Shown here piece by piece: positions 1 through 7,342 of a DNA stretch of 12,818 nt. The translations under genes were made by a program, and so were the position numbers. Origin of the DNA: Lachnoclostridium sp. UBA7482 (GTDB lineage Bacteria > Bacillota > Clostridia > Lachnospirales > Lachnospiraceae). The stretch's first letter is position 1; each line of letters opens with the position of its first letter. Below the pieces are notes generated by a model that did not search any database, was not told the DNA's origin, and saw only the letters and a program-made list of their open reading frames with translations. The DNA lies in NCBI GenBank assembly GCA_002479645.1, contig DLOO01000018.1, positions 8,638-21,455 on the forward strand, written 5' to 3'.

Positions 1-137
1 TTCGGGTCAGAGGCAGGCGTCGCGCTCACGGTGCCCGCAGGGGCGTCAGAGCTGTTCGGCTTATCCGCTTTACTGCCGCAGCCGGTCATAGAGACAAGCA
101 GCGTAAGACTTAAGAATAATGCAAATAAACGTTTCAT
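1..137 (-). CDS. Lipoprotein, N-terminal fragment (gene runs off the window start)
   Basis: Reading the minus strand from the ATG at 137 gives an open frame of 45 codons that continues past the window edge. The product starts MKRLFALFLSLTLLVSMTGC: two basic residues, a hydrophobic core and a lipobox ending in Cys20, so it should be exported by Sec and lipid-anchored on the outer face of the membrane. After the cysteine comes a Ser/Ala/Pro/Asp-rich linker, typical of substrate-binding proteins and other surface lipoproteins. The start is supported by an AAAGGAA ribosome binding site about 7 bases upstream. It is divergent from the glucosidase operon, which would suit a sugar-binding protein, but the functional domain lies outside the window and the role cannot be decided. 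Confidence 0.8.
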   Translation of the reverse strand, partial: MKRLFALFLSLTLLVSMTGCGSKADKPNSSDAPAGTVSATPASDP

Positions 138-187
138 AGGCAGTTCCTTTCTTGCGGCGGGACTTTTTGGCGCGCCGACCAAGGGGT

Positions 188-216
188 ATTATAGGGGATT
201 CGGAACGAAAAAGCAA
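188..216 (-). promoter_or_regulatory. Predicted sigma-A promoter of the lipoprotein gene
   Basis: On the minus strand a perfect TATAAT (188-193) lies 17 bp downstream of TTGCTT (211-216), a 3-of-6 match to the -35 consensus. It sits about 50 bp ahead of the lipoprotein ATG at 137, a normal leader length. Confidence 0.6.
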
Positions 217-266
217 GGGGCACCGCACTAGCGCGCGTTTTGTCCGAAATTCCGTCCTTTTTGTGC

Positions 267-283
267 GGCAAATGCTGTTTGCC
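267..283. repeat. Inverted repeat, possible operator (GGCAAA-5-TTTGCC)
   Basis: The 17-bp sequence GGCAAATGCTGTTTGCC is a perfect 6-bp inverted repeat with a 5-base spacer. It is about 50 bp upstream of the plus-strand extended -10 and about 50 bp upstream of the minus-strand -35. It shares its half-site with the dyad at 351-376. Operator function is inferred; no regulator gene is in the window. Confidence 0.4.
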
Positions 284-332
284 CGAAGGTTGCCGTTTGA
301 CGGAGATTTTTGTGGATGACGGAGCGATTTTG

Positions 333-341
333 TGGTAGAAT
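333..341 (+). promoter_or_regulatory. Predicted extended -10 promoter of the glucosidase/nuclease operon
   Basis: TGGTAGAAT is an extended -10 (TGn followed by a 5-of-6 match to TATAAT). No convincing -35 lies at 16-18 bp, which is common for extended -10 promoters. Transcription would start near 348, about 110 bases ahead of the ATG at 458, and the leader would contain the inverted repeat at 351-376. Confidence 0.45.
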
Positions 342-350
342 GTTCGCGAA

Positions 351-376
351 GGCAAAAGGTTTTCGAGTCTTTTGCC
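351..376. repeat. Inverted repeat in the operon leader (GGCAAAAG-10-CTTTTGCC)
   Basis: GGCAAAAG (351-358) and CTTTTGCC (369-376) are perfect 8-bp inverted repeats separated by 10 bases. No T-run follows, so it is not a simple terminator. Its position just after the predicted transcription start fits a repressor site or a leader hairpin. Confidence 0.45.
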
Positions 377-457
377 GAAGCGCTGGTGAAGTTATGAAGA
401 CCGGGTAAAGTGCAGACATGGCAAAGGATTTATAAGATTTTAGGAGGTTTCACGGAT

Positions 458-1759
458 ATGTGGGCAGAAGAAAGTGTATTTTATCAGTTTTATCCCTTGG
501 GACTTTGCGGTGCGCCGCAGTTTAATGACGGAGTGCAGGTTAACCGTATCGGTCGGGTTGCGGACTGGGTGCCGCATCTTCAGAAATTAGGGGTAAATGC
601 AGTCTATTTCTCACCGATTTTTGAATCGGACGAGCATGGATATGACACCAGAGATTACAGTAAGGTGGATTGTCGGCTCGGAAGTAATGCGGATTTTGCC
701 GAGGTGTGCAAATTGCTTCACGGCGCCGGTATCAAGGTTGTGCTTGACGGTGTATTTAATCATGTCGGACGCGGCTTCTGGGCTTTTCAGGACGTTCTGA
801 AAAATGGCTGGAATTCACGCTATAAGGACTGGTTTTACCTGCGCGACGGACAATCTCCTTACGGGGACCCGTTCTGGTATGAGGGCTGGGAAGGCTGCTT
901 TAATCTTGTAAAACTCAATTTGCAGAATCCGGAGGTTGTTGACCATCTTCTGTGGGCTGTCGAGAACTGGATTCGCGAATTTGACATCGACGGACTTCGT
1001 TTGGACGTTGCGTACTGTCTTGATCCGAATTTTATCCGCAGACTCCGCGGCTTCTGCGACAGCAGGAAGGCTGAATTCTGGCTTTGCGGTGAGATGCTCC
1101 ATGGCGATTACAACCGCCTGATGAACAATGAAATGCTGCATTCGGTTACAAATTACGAATGCTACAAGGGTTTGTATTCCGCATTTAACTCTTATAATCT
1201 GTTTGAAATCGTGCATTCCCTGATGCGTCAGTTCGGACCGGAGCAGTGGACGCTGTACAAGGGAAAGCATTTGCTTGGTTTTGTCGATAATCATGATGTA
1301 ACCCGCGTGGCTTCGATTCTGCAAAATCCGAACCATTTGCCGCTGATTTACGGTTTGCTGTTCGGTATGCCCGCCGTTCCGTGCGTATATTACGGCAGCG
1401 ACTGGGGTAGGAAGGGCGAGAAATCCCAGGGCGATTGGGCTTTACGGCCGGAGCTTGCGAAGCCGGAGTGGAACGAACTGTCGGACTGGATTGCCAGACT
1501 TGCAAAGGCGCATAAGGAAAGCCGTGCCATCTGCTACGGCAGCTTCCGCCATGTTCTGCTGACGAACCGCCAGTGCGTGCTGGAGCGTGCGGTTGACGGG
1601 GAAGTGGTGCTTGTGTGCATCAATGCGGACGAGCAGGCATTTGACGCTCATTTTAACCGGGGACAGTGTACCGGCGTGGATTTGATTACCGGAGAACGTA
1701 TGGAGATTAACGGCGGTATGCATATGCCGGGCTACTCGGTAAGATACCTGAGAGTATAA
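458..1759 (+). CDS. GH13 alpha-glucosidase / cyclomaltodextrinase-like enzyme (cytoplasmic)
   Basis: This 433-residue glycoside hydrolase family 13 enzyme should cleave alpha-glucosidic bonds in maltodextrins or related oligosaccharides inside the cell, since it has no signal peptide. The conserved regions are in order: DGVFNH at 97-102 (region I), GLRLDV at 179-184 with nucleophile Asp183, GEML at 211-214 with acid/base Glu212, and FVDNHD at 275-280 with Asp280. The sequence LVKLN (150-154) sits where neopullulanases and cyclomaltodextrinases have MPKLN, which favours that branch. It has a catalytic barrel plus a short C-terminal beta domain, and lacks the extra N-terminal domain many neopullulanases carry. 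The ATG at 458 was chosen over an in-frame ATG at 410 because AGGAGG (442-447) precedes it and homology begins at once (VFYQFYPLG). It is first in a tight operon; exact substrate is uncertain. Confidence 0.88.
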   Translation: MWAEESVFYQFYPLGLCGAPQFNDGVQVNRIGRVADWVPHLQKLGVNAVYFSPIFESDEHGYDTRDYSKVDCRLGSNADFAEVCKLLHGAGIKVVLDGVFNHVGRGFWAFQDVLKNGWNSRYKDWFYLRDGQSPYGDPFWYEGWEGCFNLVKLNLQNPEVVDHLLWAVENWIREFDIDGLRLDVAYCLDPNFIRRLRGFCDSRKAEFWLCGEMLHGDYNRLMNNEMLHSVTNYECYKGLYSAFNSYNLFEIVHSLMRQFGPEQWTLYKGKHLLGFVDNHDVTRVASILQNPNHLPLIYGLLFGMPAVPCVYYGSDWGRKGEKSQGDWALRPELAKPEWNELSDWIARLAKAHKESRAICYGSFRHVLLTNRQCVLERAVDGEVVLVCINADEQAFDAHFNRGQCTGVDLITGERMEINGGMHMPGYSVRYLRV

Positions 1760-1768
1760 GGGGGAGCT

Positions 1769-2824
1769 ATGAAACTGATTCACACGGGCGATTTGCATCT
1801 GGGGATGGAGCCGGAAAAGCAGCGTGGCTGGGGTGTTGACCGTGGCCGCGAGCTGTGGGATACGTTTGCACGGCTGATTGACGAGTGCAACCGGGTGGAG
1901 GTGGAGCTTCTGCTGATTGCAGGCGACTTATTCCACAGACAGCCGTTGGTGCGGGAACTGAATGAGGCGAATTTTCAGTTTTCGAGGCTTGAGAAAACAC
2001 GCGTGGTTCTGATTGCAGGCAACCATGATTATATCGGTCTGCGCTCCAATTATGGGAATTTCGCCTGGAATAAAAATGTGACGATGCTCGTCGGGGAGGA
2101 CATGCAGACCGTGGAGTTTGCGGATCTTGGCGTGCAGGTGTCCGGTTTCAGTTACCACAGACGTGACATTACAGAGGCGAAACTGGAAAATGCGGCGCGT
2201 GCGGGCGAGGGCATCTCCATTCTGCTTGCGCATGGCGGCGATGCAAAGGATGTGCCGATTGACTATAAGCGTCTGGGGCTGGCGGGATTCGACTATGTGG
2301 CGCTCGGTCATATCCACAAGCCCGAGAAGCGCCGGGAGAATATGTATCATTGCGGTTCTCCCGAGCCACTGGATAAGAACGAGACCGGCGAGCACGGATA
2401 TGTACGGGTGGATATTACCGGCGGAGAGAAGCGCAGTGTGAAAGCAGAATTTGTACCGTTTTCAACGAGACGGTATGTTGATCTTGCAGTTTCGGTGACG
2501 CCCGCCGATACGAACGGTTCGATTACCGGGCAGGTGGCTGCAAAGCTTGCAGAGCTCGGGGAACAGAACATGTACCGGATTACGCTTTCGGGAACAAGAG
2601 ATGAGCACCTGCAGCCGGATCTCGGAGCCATTGCGAGATTGGGGCTTGTGACGGAGGTGTTTGATGAAACGCTGCCGGAATATGATTTTGATGCAATTCG
2701 TGCGGCAAATCACGATAACCTGATTGGGATGTTTATTGATCGGATTACCGGGCTGCCCGAGCAGAATGAGGTAACCGAAAAGGCCTTGTATTACGGACTT
2801 TCGGCATTGTTGAAAAAGGACTGA
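1769..2824 (+). CDS. SbcD/YhaO-like DNA exonuclease (metallophosphoesterase)
   Basis: This 351-residue calcineurin-like phosphoesterase is the nuclease half of an Mre11-Rad50/SbcCD-type complex. The metal-binding motifs are all present: GDLH (Asp8, His10), GDLFH (Asp53), GNHD (Asn85, His86), AHGGD (His155) and GHIH (His181, His183), followed by a YHCGSPEPLD segment (193-202) typical of the YhaO/SbcD branch. The remaining C-terminal third would form the capping domain and the ATPase-binding region. It is somewhat shorter than the roughly 400 residues usual for the family. The start has GGGGGAG (1760-1766) directly upstream and lies only 9 bases after the glucosidase stop; the partner ATPase follows after 16 bases, so the three are almost certainly co-transcribed. 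Role in DNA repair is inferred from the family. Confidence 0.9.
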   Translation: MKLIHTGDLHLGMEPEKQRGWGVDRGRELWDTFARLIDECNRVEVELLLIAGDLFHRQPLVRELNEANFQFSRLEKTRVVLIAGNHDYIGLRSNYGNFAWNKNVTMLVGEDMQTVEFADLGVQVSGFSYHRRDITEAKLENAARAGEGISILLAHGGDAKDVPIDYKRLGLAGFDYVALGHIHKPEKRRENMYHCGSPEPLDKNETGEHGYVRVDITGGEKRSVKAEFVPFSTRRYVDLAVSVTPADTNGSITGQVAAKLAELGEQNMYRITLSGTRDEHLQPDLGAIARLGLVTEVFDETLPEYDFDAIRAANHDNLIGMFIDRITGLPEQNEVTEKALYYGLSALLKKD

Positions 2825-2840
2825 AGGGCGGGGAAGGCTT

Positions 2841-4943
2841 ATGAAAATTGAGAAACTAATCCCCGAGCAGTTCGGGAAATTCAATCAAAAGGAGGTCGCC
2901 TTCGGGGATGGCCTCAATATCATTACAGCACCCAACGAATCGGGAAAGACAACACTTTGCGCATTTCTGCGGGCAATGCTTTTCGGTATGGAGAAGCCCC
3001 GTGGACGCGCCGCGAAGCAGGATCTCTATACCCGTTATCAGCCGATGGACACGCCGGGAGCGTACCAGGGAGCAATCGAGCTGTCGATTGACGGCAGACG
3101 GTACCGGATTCGCCGGGTATTTTATCAGAACGAACGTAAGATTGAGATGACCGACCTGGACAGCGGAAGGGAGCTTCCGGCTCCCTGGGAGGTTCTGTCG
3201 CAGCTGATGCCGGAGCTTTCGGAAAGCGGCTACTGCAATACGGTCAGTGTACCGCAGAGCGGAGCCGTGACGGACAGCGCGCTTGCGGAGGAATTGCAGA
3301 ATTATATTGCAAACCTTTCGGCGGCAAAGGAACAGGAAGTGGATGTTCCGAGGGCAATCAACGAGCTTACAGAGAAGACAAAGGAAATCGACCGTAAGAA
3401 GCTCCCGGAGGAGGCTGCCCGAATTGAGGAAGAGCTTCGACGGGATACGGTTCAGCTTATGGAGCTGGACAATGCGGCGAAGCAGGCACAGGAATCGCAG
3501 ACGGAGCTTGAACAGAAGAAGGCGATTCTGGCGAGGCTTCGGGAAGAGCAGAGCCGGAACGGGGATAGTGAATTTGCGGTATGGAATGTTCGCTATCAGA
3601 CTTATCAAAATGCAGTGCGCGACGCCAAAAACCGCGAAGAAGAATTGACGGAGAAAGAACGTGCGCTGTCGCCTGATATGAGCGAAGAGATTGCTAAGCG
3701 GCAGAGCGAGCTTGCCGCATACCGCAGGAAGGAGCAGGAGCTTCATCGGCAGGGTACGGAAATTGCGGCACAGAGTGATTCCATCAGCCGAGAATTTACG
3801 CAGAGACAGCAGGAGGCGGATGCAGCCTGCCGTAAAATGCTTGTTGCAGCGGGCGGAGTGAGCGTTCTCGGAATTGTTCTTCTGTCGGTCGGATGGGGTT
3901 TCGGAGTTGTGTTCGGGCTTATGCTTGCGGGAGCGCTGCTGCTGCTTGTTGCAGCGGGCGTGACGGCAGCTGCCCTTGGATATAAGGGACGAAATCGAAA
4001 AGCACGCGCAGCGCAGTATGAAAATGCAGACAAGGCGTGGCGGCAAATGTCGGAAGAATATGAGGCTGCACTTGCGGTACACAAGGCTTTACCGGGCGAA
4101 GAAGAGCAGCAGTCTCAGCTGGATGCGATGAACCGGGCGCAGGCTGCGGCGGAGAGCAGGCGTGCCGACATCCGGGAGCAGAGAGCGAAAAATCAGGAGC
4201 TTTTGGAGGAGCTTCGGGAGCAGGAAGAGGAGCTTTTGGAGTATTTTTCAACGTATGCACCGATGGATAGTCTTTCGGAGGCAGCGGTAGCAGAGATTCA
4301 GGGACGCCTTCTTGCGAAGTCGGCGAACCTCGAACAGAAAATTGCCGATGCCCAGCAGGAAGCGGACGCATTAATGCGAATTGCAGCGAAGCAGGAGGCG
4401 CTGGCTGAACGCGGAGCCGAGGTAGAAAACCGTGTGCTTGAGTACCGCAGACAGTTGGAGGAGCTTCATACCCGTATTCGCGAGGATGCACAGGAAAAGG
4501 AAGCCATTGAACTGGCGAAAAAGACGATTTTGAAGCTTTCTGAGGAGATACACGACAGCTTCGGTAAGGAGCTTGGCAAACGAACCTCAGAATATGTTGA
4601 GCAGCTGACTGCGGGAGCATATAAGAGTGTAACGGTTGACGAGAAGCTGAAGCTGAGGGTCAATACCGGAAGCAAATTCGTTAAATCCGACCGGCTGAGC
4701 GCCGGTACGATTGAGCAGCTGGCTCTTGCGGTTCGTCTGGCAGTAGGCGAGACAATGTACAGTAATTATAATCTGCCGTTGATTCTGGACGACGCATTTG
4801 CATTTTACGACGATGCGCGTCTGGAGGAAACCCTGCGTCTTTTGGTCGGGTGCGGTCGCCAGGTGCTTCTTTTTACCTGCCAGAAGCGCGAACGGAACAT
4901 TTTGAAGGACAGAAACCTTCCGTTTTTTGAGGTAAAACTCTAA
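2841..4943 (+). CDS. SbcC/YhaN-like coiled-coil ATPase with membrane hairpin
   Basis: This 700-residue SMC/Rad50-type ATPase is the expected partner of the preceding nuclease. The N-terminal lobe has Walker A APNESGKTT (30-38) and a likely Q-loop glutamine at Gln139. Long Glu/Gln/Arg-rich coiled coils run about 175-330 and 390-570. The C-terminal lobe has the ABC signature LSAGT (619-623) and Walker B LPLILDD (645-651). Between the two coils lie two hydrophobic segments (about 333-351 and 355-378) followed by basic residues, which look like a transmembrane hairpin; there is no CxxC zinc hook. YhaN of B. subtilis is longer (about 960 residues from memory), so the coils are short here. Walker A begins with Ala rather than Gly. 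GGGGAAGG (2830-2837) is the ribosome binding site. Membrane-tethered DNA-end processing is inferred. Confidence 0.85.
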   Translation: MKIEKLIPEQFGKFNQKEVAFGDGLNIITAPNESGKTTLCAFLRAMLFGMEKPRGRAAKQDLYTRYQPMDTPGAYQGAIELSIDGRRYRIRRVFYQNERKIEMTDLDSGRELPAPWEVLSQLMPELSESGYCNTVSVPQSGAVTDSALAEELQNYIANLSAAKEQEVDVPRAINELTEKTKEIDRKKLPEEAARIEEELRRDTVQLMELDNAAKQAQESQTELEQKKAILARLREEQSRNGDSEFAVWNVRYQTYQNAVRDAKNREEELTEKERALSPDMSEEIAKRQSELAAYRRKEQELHRQGTEIAAQSDSISREFTQRQQEADAACRKMLVAAGGVSVLGIVLLSVGWGFGVVFGLMLAGALLLLVAAGVTAAALGYKGRNRKARAAQYENADKAWRQMSEEYEAALAVHKALPGEEEQQSQLDAMNRAQAAAESRRADIREQRAKNQELLEELREQEEELLEYFSTYAPMDSLSEAAVAEIQGRLLAKSANLEQKIADAQQEADALMRIAAKQEALAERGAEVENRVLEYRRQLEELHTRIREDAQEKEAIELAKKTILKLSEEIHDSFGKELGKRTSEYVEQLTAGAYKSVTVDEKLKLRVNTGSKFVKSDRLSAGTIEQLALAVRLAVGETMYSNYNLPLILDDAFAFYDDARLEETLRLLVGCGRQVLLFTCQKRERNILKDRNLPFFEVKL

Positions 4944-4956
4944 ATCAAAAAAGTAT

Positions 4957-4985
4957 TTGACACTGTCCTTCGGCAGTGGTAATAT
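4957..4985 (+). promoter_or_regulatory. Predicted promoter of the ABC exporter operon
   Basis: A perfect -35 TTGACA (4957-4962) is followed after 17 bp by TAATAT (4980-4985), and TGG directly before it makes an extended -10. A start near 4992 leaves a leader of about 43 bases before the ATG at 5035. The spacer contains an imperfect hairpin: CACTG (4961-4965) pairs with CAGTG (4974-4978), and CC/GG pair inside. No T-run follows, so it looks like an operator rather than a terminator of the preceding operon. Confidence 0.7.
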
Positions 4986-4988
4986 GTA

Positions 4989-5003
4989 GTAAATACAATT
5001 TAC
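4989..5003. promoter_or_regulatory. Palindrome at the predicted transcription start, likely repressor operator
   Basis: GTAAATACAATTTAC is a perfect 6-bp inverted repeat with a 3-base spacer, placed just after the -10 and over the predicted start site. A second, overlapping dyad (TGTA at 4985-4988 with TACA at 5001-5004) covers the same stretch. This is a classic place for a repressor that blocks RNA polymerase. No regulator gene is in the window. Confidence 0.5.
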
Positions 5004-5034
5004 ATTCTGAATCATGTGAAAGGTGAGAAGTATT

Positions 5035-5988
5035 ATGTCATTTGAAGTTAAGAATTTAACAAAATCCTATGGAGAAAAGGTGGTCGTTGACCATTTGAGC
5101 TTCTCCATGGACAAGCCGGGAGTTTATGCGCTCCTCGGTACCAACGGCGCCGGCAAGACGACGTCCATTCGTGTTATGCTCGGTATGCTGCAATATGACG
5201 AGGGCGAGATTTTGTGGGACGGTAAGCCGATGGTTCCCGCAGAACGCAACATTGGATATCTGGCCGAGGAGCGTGGTTTGTACCCGAAGTATTCGCTTCT
5301 TGACCAGCTGCTGTATTTTGCCGGTCTGAAGAATGTGCCGAAGGCCAAGGCGATGGAGCGCATTCATTACTGGTCTGAGCGTCTGAAGCTGGATGAATAC
5401 ATTTTCCCGCCCAAGAGAGTTAAAGGGCAGAAGAAGACCAAGTCCAACCGTGCCGATCAGCTCAGTAAAGGTAACCAGCAGAAGATTCAGCTGATGGCAG
5501 CGTTGATTTCCGACCCTGAGATTTTGGTTCTCGATGAGCCGTTAAGTGGTCTTGACCCCGTGAATGCGGACCTTTTCAAGACCGTTATCCGAGAAGAGAT
5601 GCAGAAGGATAAGTATATTATCATGTCCAGCCACCAGATGCATACCATCGAGGAATTCTGTACCGATTTGACTATTCTGAATCGCGGTAAGGTTGTTCTT
5701 CAGGGGAACCTTGACGAGATTAAGAAGGGCTACGGCCGTGTAAACCTCTTCGTCAAATGCGATGAAGATATCGCATCCTACATTGAAAAGGCAGGGCTTA
5801 CGATAGCGGAAAAGCTTCCGTCCGAATACCATCTGAAGGTAAGCGGAGAGGAGCAGGCTATGGAATTTTTGCAGATGTTAATGCAGGAAAAGGTTACCAT
5901 CGTTCGTTTTGAACTCCGCGAGCCTTCCCTCCATGAAATTTTCGTTGAAAAGGTAGAAAATGCAGGAGGCAGCGATGAAGAAGAGTGA
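5035..5988 (+). CDS. ABC exporter ATPase, NatA/YhaQ type
   Basis: This 317-residue ATPase would power export through the two permeases encoded next. It has Walker A GTNGAGKTT (35-43), the Q-loop region GYLAEERGLYPK (74-85) with Glu in place of Gln as is common in the NatA/YhaQ group, signature LSKGNQQK (143-150), Walker B LVLDEP (164-169), D-loop SGLD (171-174) and switch His200. About 80 C-terminal residues form the accessory domain (DUF4162-like) usual in this group. A strongly basic stretch rich in Lys/Arg (127-139) stands just before the signature. The ATG at 5035 was chosen over an in-frame GTG at 5023 because AAAGGTGAG (5019-5027) precedes it at normal spacing. The substrate is not shown; sodium or a drug or peptide are family options. 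Confidence 0.88.
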   Translation: MSFEVKNLTKSYGEKVVVDHLSFSMDKPGVYALLGTNGAGKTTSIRVMLGMLQYDEGEILWDGKPMVPAERNIGYLAEERGLYPKYSLLDQLLYFAGLKNVPKAKAMERIHYWSERLKLDEYIFPPKRVKGQKKTKSNRADQLSKGNQQKIQLMAALISDPEILVLDEPLSGLDPVNADLFKTVIREEMQKDKYIIMSSHQMHTIEEFCTDLTILNRGKVVLQGNLDEIKKGYGRVNLFVKCDEDIASYIEKAGLTIAEKLPSEYHLKVSGEEQAMEFLQMLMQEKVTIVRFELREPSLHEIFVEKVENAGGSDEEE

Positions 5989-7342
5989 ATTTCGCGGCTG
6001 GACTAAGGTATTTTCCTTTACCCTGGTGCAGACAATTAAGAACCGGGCCTACATCATTTTTACGGTTTTGATAGCAGCCCTGTCTCTGTTTGCCATGCCG
6101 ATTCTTCAGCTGATTCTGAATGGCGGAGACGACGAGGCTACGACAGAGATTAAGAAGATATATTGGTACGATGATTCCAAAGCGCTGTTAGGCGAAAGCT
6201 TTAGCGACATGGGACTATCCTTCAGCGGCTTAAAGGAGCCGTATGCGTCCATCCCGCTGGAGAAGACCGACAAATCCCATGAGGAGATGCAGGACATCAT
6301 TGAAAAAGACGAAAAGGATGCCGTATTGGCACGCCTTTATATGGGTGAAATGGGTCTTACGATGGAGATTATGCGTTCGTCTGAAGGCAGTATTACCGAG
6401 GGCGACGGTTCGGATCTTGCGGCTGCAATGATTGATTGCATTATGGAGTTTAAGGAGACGACCGCCGGGCTTACCGAAGACCAGAAGAAGATTGTTGATT
6501 CCGAGCTGGAGCTTTGGATGGAGGAGGTCGATGAGGAGAATCACATTGTCTCCGAGGAGGACACCCGAATTTCCGAGGCGCAGTACTGGATTATTTATAT
6601 TCTCCTGTTTGTTGTCATGATGATTAGTATTTTGGCAAGTACGCAGGTTGCAAGCTCTATTGTTATGGACAAAGCCACAAGAGTTGTTGAGTATTTGCTC
6701 ACTTCTGTGCGTCCGATGGCTTTGGTTACCGGTAAAGTGCTGGCGTCGCTGCTGGCGTCCATTGGACAGGGATTTGCCATGTTTGGCCTGATGCTTCTTT
6801 CCAATAAGGTAAGCGGAATGCTGTTCCATACAACGAGTCCGCTCGAAAGCCTGCTTCCGGAAGGCATCTGGTCGAATATCAATCCGCTAAACCTGCTTGT
6901 CAGCGCGATTGTCATTACGCTTGGCTTCCTCTTCTATGCAACGCTCGCCGCAATGTGCGGCGCTACCGTAAGCAAAATGGAGGATACGCAGGAGGGCATG
7001 ACGTTAATTACCGTCAGCACCATGATTGGTGCGTATCTTGGTGTGATTGCAGCGATGCTGCTTCAGAGCACGGGTGTTAACGCATATGTTATATTCGTAG
7101 TTTTGTTCCCGCTTTCGGCGCCGTTCCTGCTTCCGGGGGTATTGTTAATCGGCAGCATCAGCTGGCCGCTCGGTTTCGGGGCAATTGCATTGCTGCTTCT
7201 TGTAGACCTTTTATTGTTCTATTTCGTGGCAACGATTTACGAATTGCTGATTACCCATAACGGCAACAAGATTAAAATTAAGGAGCTGTTTGGTATCTAT
7301 AAGAGCCTCAGGAAAAATCCCGGAAAGGAGGCTGCGCGATAA
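5975..7342 (+). CDS. ABC-2 exporter permease, NatB/YhaP type (first of pair)
   Basis: This 455-residue membrane protein has one N-terminal transmembrane helix (about 27-49), a large, acidic extracytoplasmic domain (about 50-203) and then six or so helices (about 204-224, 248-275, 305-330, 343-363, 368-395, 401-425), the plan of NatB/YhaP-type ABC-2 permeases. A conserved coupling segment after helix 2 reads TRVVEYLLTSVRPMALVTGK (235-254). The ATG at 5975 was chosen because AGGAGG (5964-5969) precedes it; the frame is open further upstream to an ATG at 5960 that lacks a good site. It overlaps the end of the ATPase gene by 14 bases, so translation is probably coupled. It should pair with the next gene product as a heterodimer. 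Confidence 0.85.
   Translation: MKKSEFRGWTKVFSFTLVQTIKNRAYIIFTVLIAALSLFAMPILQLILNGGDDEATTEIKKIYWYDDSKALLGESFSDMGLSFSGLKEPYASIPLEKTDKSHEEMQDIIEKDEKDAVLARLYMGEMGLTMEIMRSSEGSITEGDGSDLAAAMIDCIMEFKETTAGLTEDQKKIVDSELELWMEEVDEENHIVSEEDTRISEAQYWIIYILLFVVMMISILASTQVASSIVMDKATRVVEYLLTSVRPMALVTGKVLASLLASIGQGFAMFGLMLLSNKVSGMLFHTTSPLESLLPEGIWSNINPLNLLVSAIVITLGFLFYATLAAMCGATVSKMEDTQEGMTLITVSTMIGAYLGVIAAMLLQSTGVNAYVIFVVLFPLSAPFLLPGVLLIGSISWPLGFGAIALLLLVDLLLFYFVATIYELLITHNGNKIKIKELFGIYKSLRKNPGKEAAR

Larger units (their letters stand above)
138..457. other. Divergent regulatory region, no gene
   Basis: This 320-bp gap separates the minus-strand lipoprotein gene from the plus-strand glucosidase operon. No reading frame in it has both a ribosome binding site and protein-like composition. 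It holds the minus-strand promoter (188-216), a plus-strand extended -10 (333-341) and two inverted repeats that share a GGCAAA half-site (267-283 and 351-376). I see no terminator hairpin with a T-tract. Confidence 0.6.

Noticed and set aside
2856..4082. 408-codon minus-strand ORF opposite the SbcC-like gene
   Set aside because: It is rich in Cys, Arg and Leu and has no known motif, as expected for the antisense of a Glu/Gln-rich coiled coil.
4944..4980. Terminator after the SbcC-like gene
   Set aside because: The only hairpin (4961-4978) has no T-tract and lies between a -35 and a -10, so an operator or leader role fits better. No other terminator is visible there.
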